Source: Glandiceps talaboti (Eukaryota; Hemichordata; Enteropneusta; Spengelidae). From it: DNA of 64,000 bases. Shown piece by piece: positions 61,901 to 64,000 of the stretch. Every line of letters starts with the position of its first letter. Position 1 is the first letter of the stretch. The DNA lies in the NCBI RefSeq assembly GCF_964340395.1, contig NC_135566.1:19212297-19276296 (forward strand). Reading direction: 5' to 3'. A program made the translations under genes and the position numbers. Below the pieces are notes generated by a model that made no database searches, was not told where the DNA came from, and saw nothing but the letters and a program-made list of their open reading frames with translations.

Positions 61901-63820
61901 TCGTATTGTTGAGCGGAAAGGCAAGGAGAGGGTATCTGTTTTCGTGTACCTGGCCATATTGCTATAACAGTAATTAAAAGAATATATGTACTCAAAAGCG
62001 AAGGAATGCACAGAGCGTCCTCTATTGATAGAACTTGAAAACAATTATCATGCATATTGATTTAGTCATGCGACGCTGGGGCGCTATCATGTGAGGTATA
62101 TGTAATGGCGCATGCGCGTTACATACTTGCTTAGAACGATCTGCAAGTAGTTTGATGAGATATAATATTATATACAGAAATAAAATGAGGTGTTGGAGGA
62201 GACATGCTGATCAAGGATAAAGGCCCATACTGAGGCGTATTTATTTAAATATACACAATACTCGAAACTTCATGCGAGACATTCAGTTTGTATCTGGAAG
62301 TTAGGGCTAGGGGGTGGCTATTTGTAACTGACTGTACATGGAGGGCGGTGTTTTGAAGTTGAACATGGGTTTCCGAAACTAACCCCCACCCCGATCCAAA
62401 AGCCAGGTGACCCTCAGGAAAGACCACATTTTCCAATCCAAAATGAGCTTCCCCACCCCTCACCGCCATGTATATTTTGACATTGCGTTCATGAAAAATA
62501 TTGCTAATAATATTATGAAAAGTATTACTCTATTGCTGTACACGCTACTCGAATGTTGTTAAATATTATCATTTGGGCTTTCCCTTCCTTTTAATATGTT
62601 TATTTGGAATCTATGAAATGTGTCTATTATTATATGTATCAAAGTATTTCAGTAGTAGTACACAGCATAAACGTATGGTTTTTGAGATTCCAATGCAGTT
62701 AATAAATTCATTCTATCAATATTGCTCTTCACAAATTTAGCAAATGTTGGCAGAATGCAATATAAACTAATTTCTGACAACGGTATATCTGTTTAAGGTG
62801 TCATGCACTGCAGTATGAAATGTAAATTAATTGTACGACACTTCCAATGTGTTTATAGCTTCCCTTAATACATTTAGAATGTAGTTAAAATCATCCAATG
62901 CTTCTGCAATTTCTTTCAGAAAAAAGTTTATATTAAGGGGGGGGGGTGACAGATTAACATATTATGATTATGAAAAAATAACAGTTGAAATGCTGTTTGT
63001 GGATTAATATCCCCTGTGGTCAATTTAGTGAAACTTAAAGGTGATTCAAAATGCTTACATTCACTATCGCTAATTTGCTAGACGACATGTTTGTGAAACG
63101 CATTCTGGTTTTAAACCTTTTAAAAAGCGTCTGCAAACACCTTAAAATGACCTTTTTCAGTCAGTTCCCTTCGGATTTACTTCGAGAGTTTTCGGGTATT
63201 TCCGGTCTCACCTAGACCACGGGATTTTATGACGTCATAAGGAGTAATGGTTAGCACTAAGGCTATGACGAGCATAGTCAACAGGTGAATAAAACTCAAC
63301 TGCATTGTGAAAAAATACATTGTTGGTGGGTGTAATAGACATCAGTAAACAATAACTACAGTCTACATGTCTTATTAACCAACATTTACCGATATTTACT
63401 CACACTTTCTCACTAATTGTCAGTGTCTGTGGGTATAATAAATGCTAAAATAGTATCTCCCCATATTATGGCAAAATAAATAAATCAAAAGTAAATGAAA
63501 GATACGTCACGGTCTAATTCTAACCCCAATTCTAGCCTGATACACAACTAGCCATTCTTGAACACTATATACCCAGTAACATATGGCCGACTTTTTAATT
63601 TTACTGAGAAATAGTGCGCATGGCATATGCATATATCGAAATATGGATGGGGAGGGAATGGGAGGGTGTATCCTCTCCCCGACGAATTACTGTTCCTGAT
63701 GAGTCATTTCACGGCACCAAAATGACAAATACACTTATCTTGTTGTGTTTCAAAATGACATCCCTCTCTCACTTCAAGTGGTGTTTTTTTCAAAATGACC
63801 CCTCTCTTCCTCCCGACGGT
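58960..63820. other. intergenic sequence with small repeats, no gene seen
   Basis: Noted items: a 14 bp inverted repeat gcgccaccaacggc/gtcgttgatggcgc (59,836-59,913), and a direct repeat of about 45 bp 'gcgaaggaatg..acagcgtcctctattga.agaac' at 61,237 and 61,997. G tracts lie near 62,938. Open frames here are short and unrecognised. Confidence 0.4.
59497..59577. mobile_element. MITE, AGACTGTAAGATACG family, decayed copy 3
   Basis: acagtctgtaggataccacg at the left and gatgtacctaacagaat at the right are degraded forms of the TIR at 13,844 and 50,005. The inner tgagggcgccctatca segment also matches copy 2. Confidence 0.6.
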
Positions 63821-63822
63821 CT

Positions 63823-63860
<38 letters not shown>

Positions 63861-64000
63861 TAGACAGACAGACGCACACACACAAACAAACAGACAAACA
63901 AACAAACAAACAAACAAACAAACAAACAAACAGACAAACAAACAAACAAACAAAAACACGAACACATACACACACGCGCGTGCACACACACACACACATA
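63823..64000. repeat. compound (CAGA)n-(CAAA)n-(CA)n microsatellite
   Basis: CAGA units from 63,823 to about 63,872, then CAAA units from about 63,882 to 63,953, then CA alternation to the window edge. The Cys/Val- and Cys/Leu-rich frames on the minus strand are artefacts of this tract. Confidence 0.95.

Noticed and set aside
63704-63999. Cys/Leu/Val-rich minus-strand frames resembling a membrane protein
   Set aside because: They are translations of CAGA, CAAA and CA microsatellites.

Overview
This is animal nuclear DNA: spliced genes with GT-AG introns, microsatellites, tRNA-derived SINEs, a decayed LINE and many short inverted-repeat (MITE-like) elements in AT-rich sequence. The repeat style, the ciliary gene and the protease exon suit a marine invertebrate, probably a deuterostome (hemichordate, echinoderm or cephalochordate). 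The sequence alone does not settle the lineage.

Layout. 1-2.7 kb is intergenic with one foldback element. 2,745-9,589 (+) is a complete 8-exon gene for a coiled-coil protein of the CCDC42/CFAP73 ciliary family (313 aa). 9.6-19 kb holds foldback elements, a broken SINE, CA/GT/CT microsatellites and diverged tandem repeats, with no convincing gene. 19.1-48.6 kb (+) holds a dispersed then massively amplified family of one small exon. Two old copies lie at 19.15-19.49 kb and one at 31,998-32,075. Then come 33 copies of a 407-412 bp unit from about 34.49 to 48.3 kb, and a diverged terminal exon at 48,533. Between these copies sit G-tract inverted-repeat transposons (22.4-24.4, 27.4-30.1, 33.4-34.3 kb), a LINE reverse-transcriptase remnant on the minus strand (25.3-26.1 kb) and more tandem repeats. 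49.2-58.0 kb is a repeat block: a roughly 0.8-0.9 kb direct repeat flanks a 2.4 kb tandem duplication. 58,804-58,959 (+) is the last exon of a trypsin-like (S1) serine protease. The rest to 64 kb is intergenic and ends in CAGA/CAAA/CA microsatellites.

The most unusual feature is the exon array. Every one of the 33 units carries a 78 bp segment with a pyrimidine-rich acceptor (..cacttcag) and a strong donor (gtgagt). 78 is a multiple of three, so any number of copies can be spliced together in frame. One reading frame (starting at GAT TGG) is open in all 33 copies and runs into a terminal exon with a stop. A competing frame is broken by TGA in the three diverged 3' copies. The predicted product is about 858 residues of a 26-residue repeat with three Trp, no Cys and one N-A-T glycosylation sequon per repeat. 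I recognise no family. Whether it is transcribed and translated, or is a macrosatellite carrying fossil splice signals, cannot be decided from sequence alone.

The array also shows higher-order duplications (a 4-unit 1,630 bp block present twice, and larger blocks near 38.4-46.2 kb), indicating recent unequal exchange or assembly-sensitive expansion.
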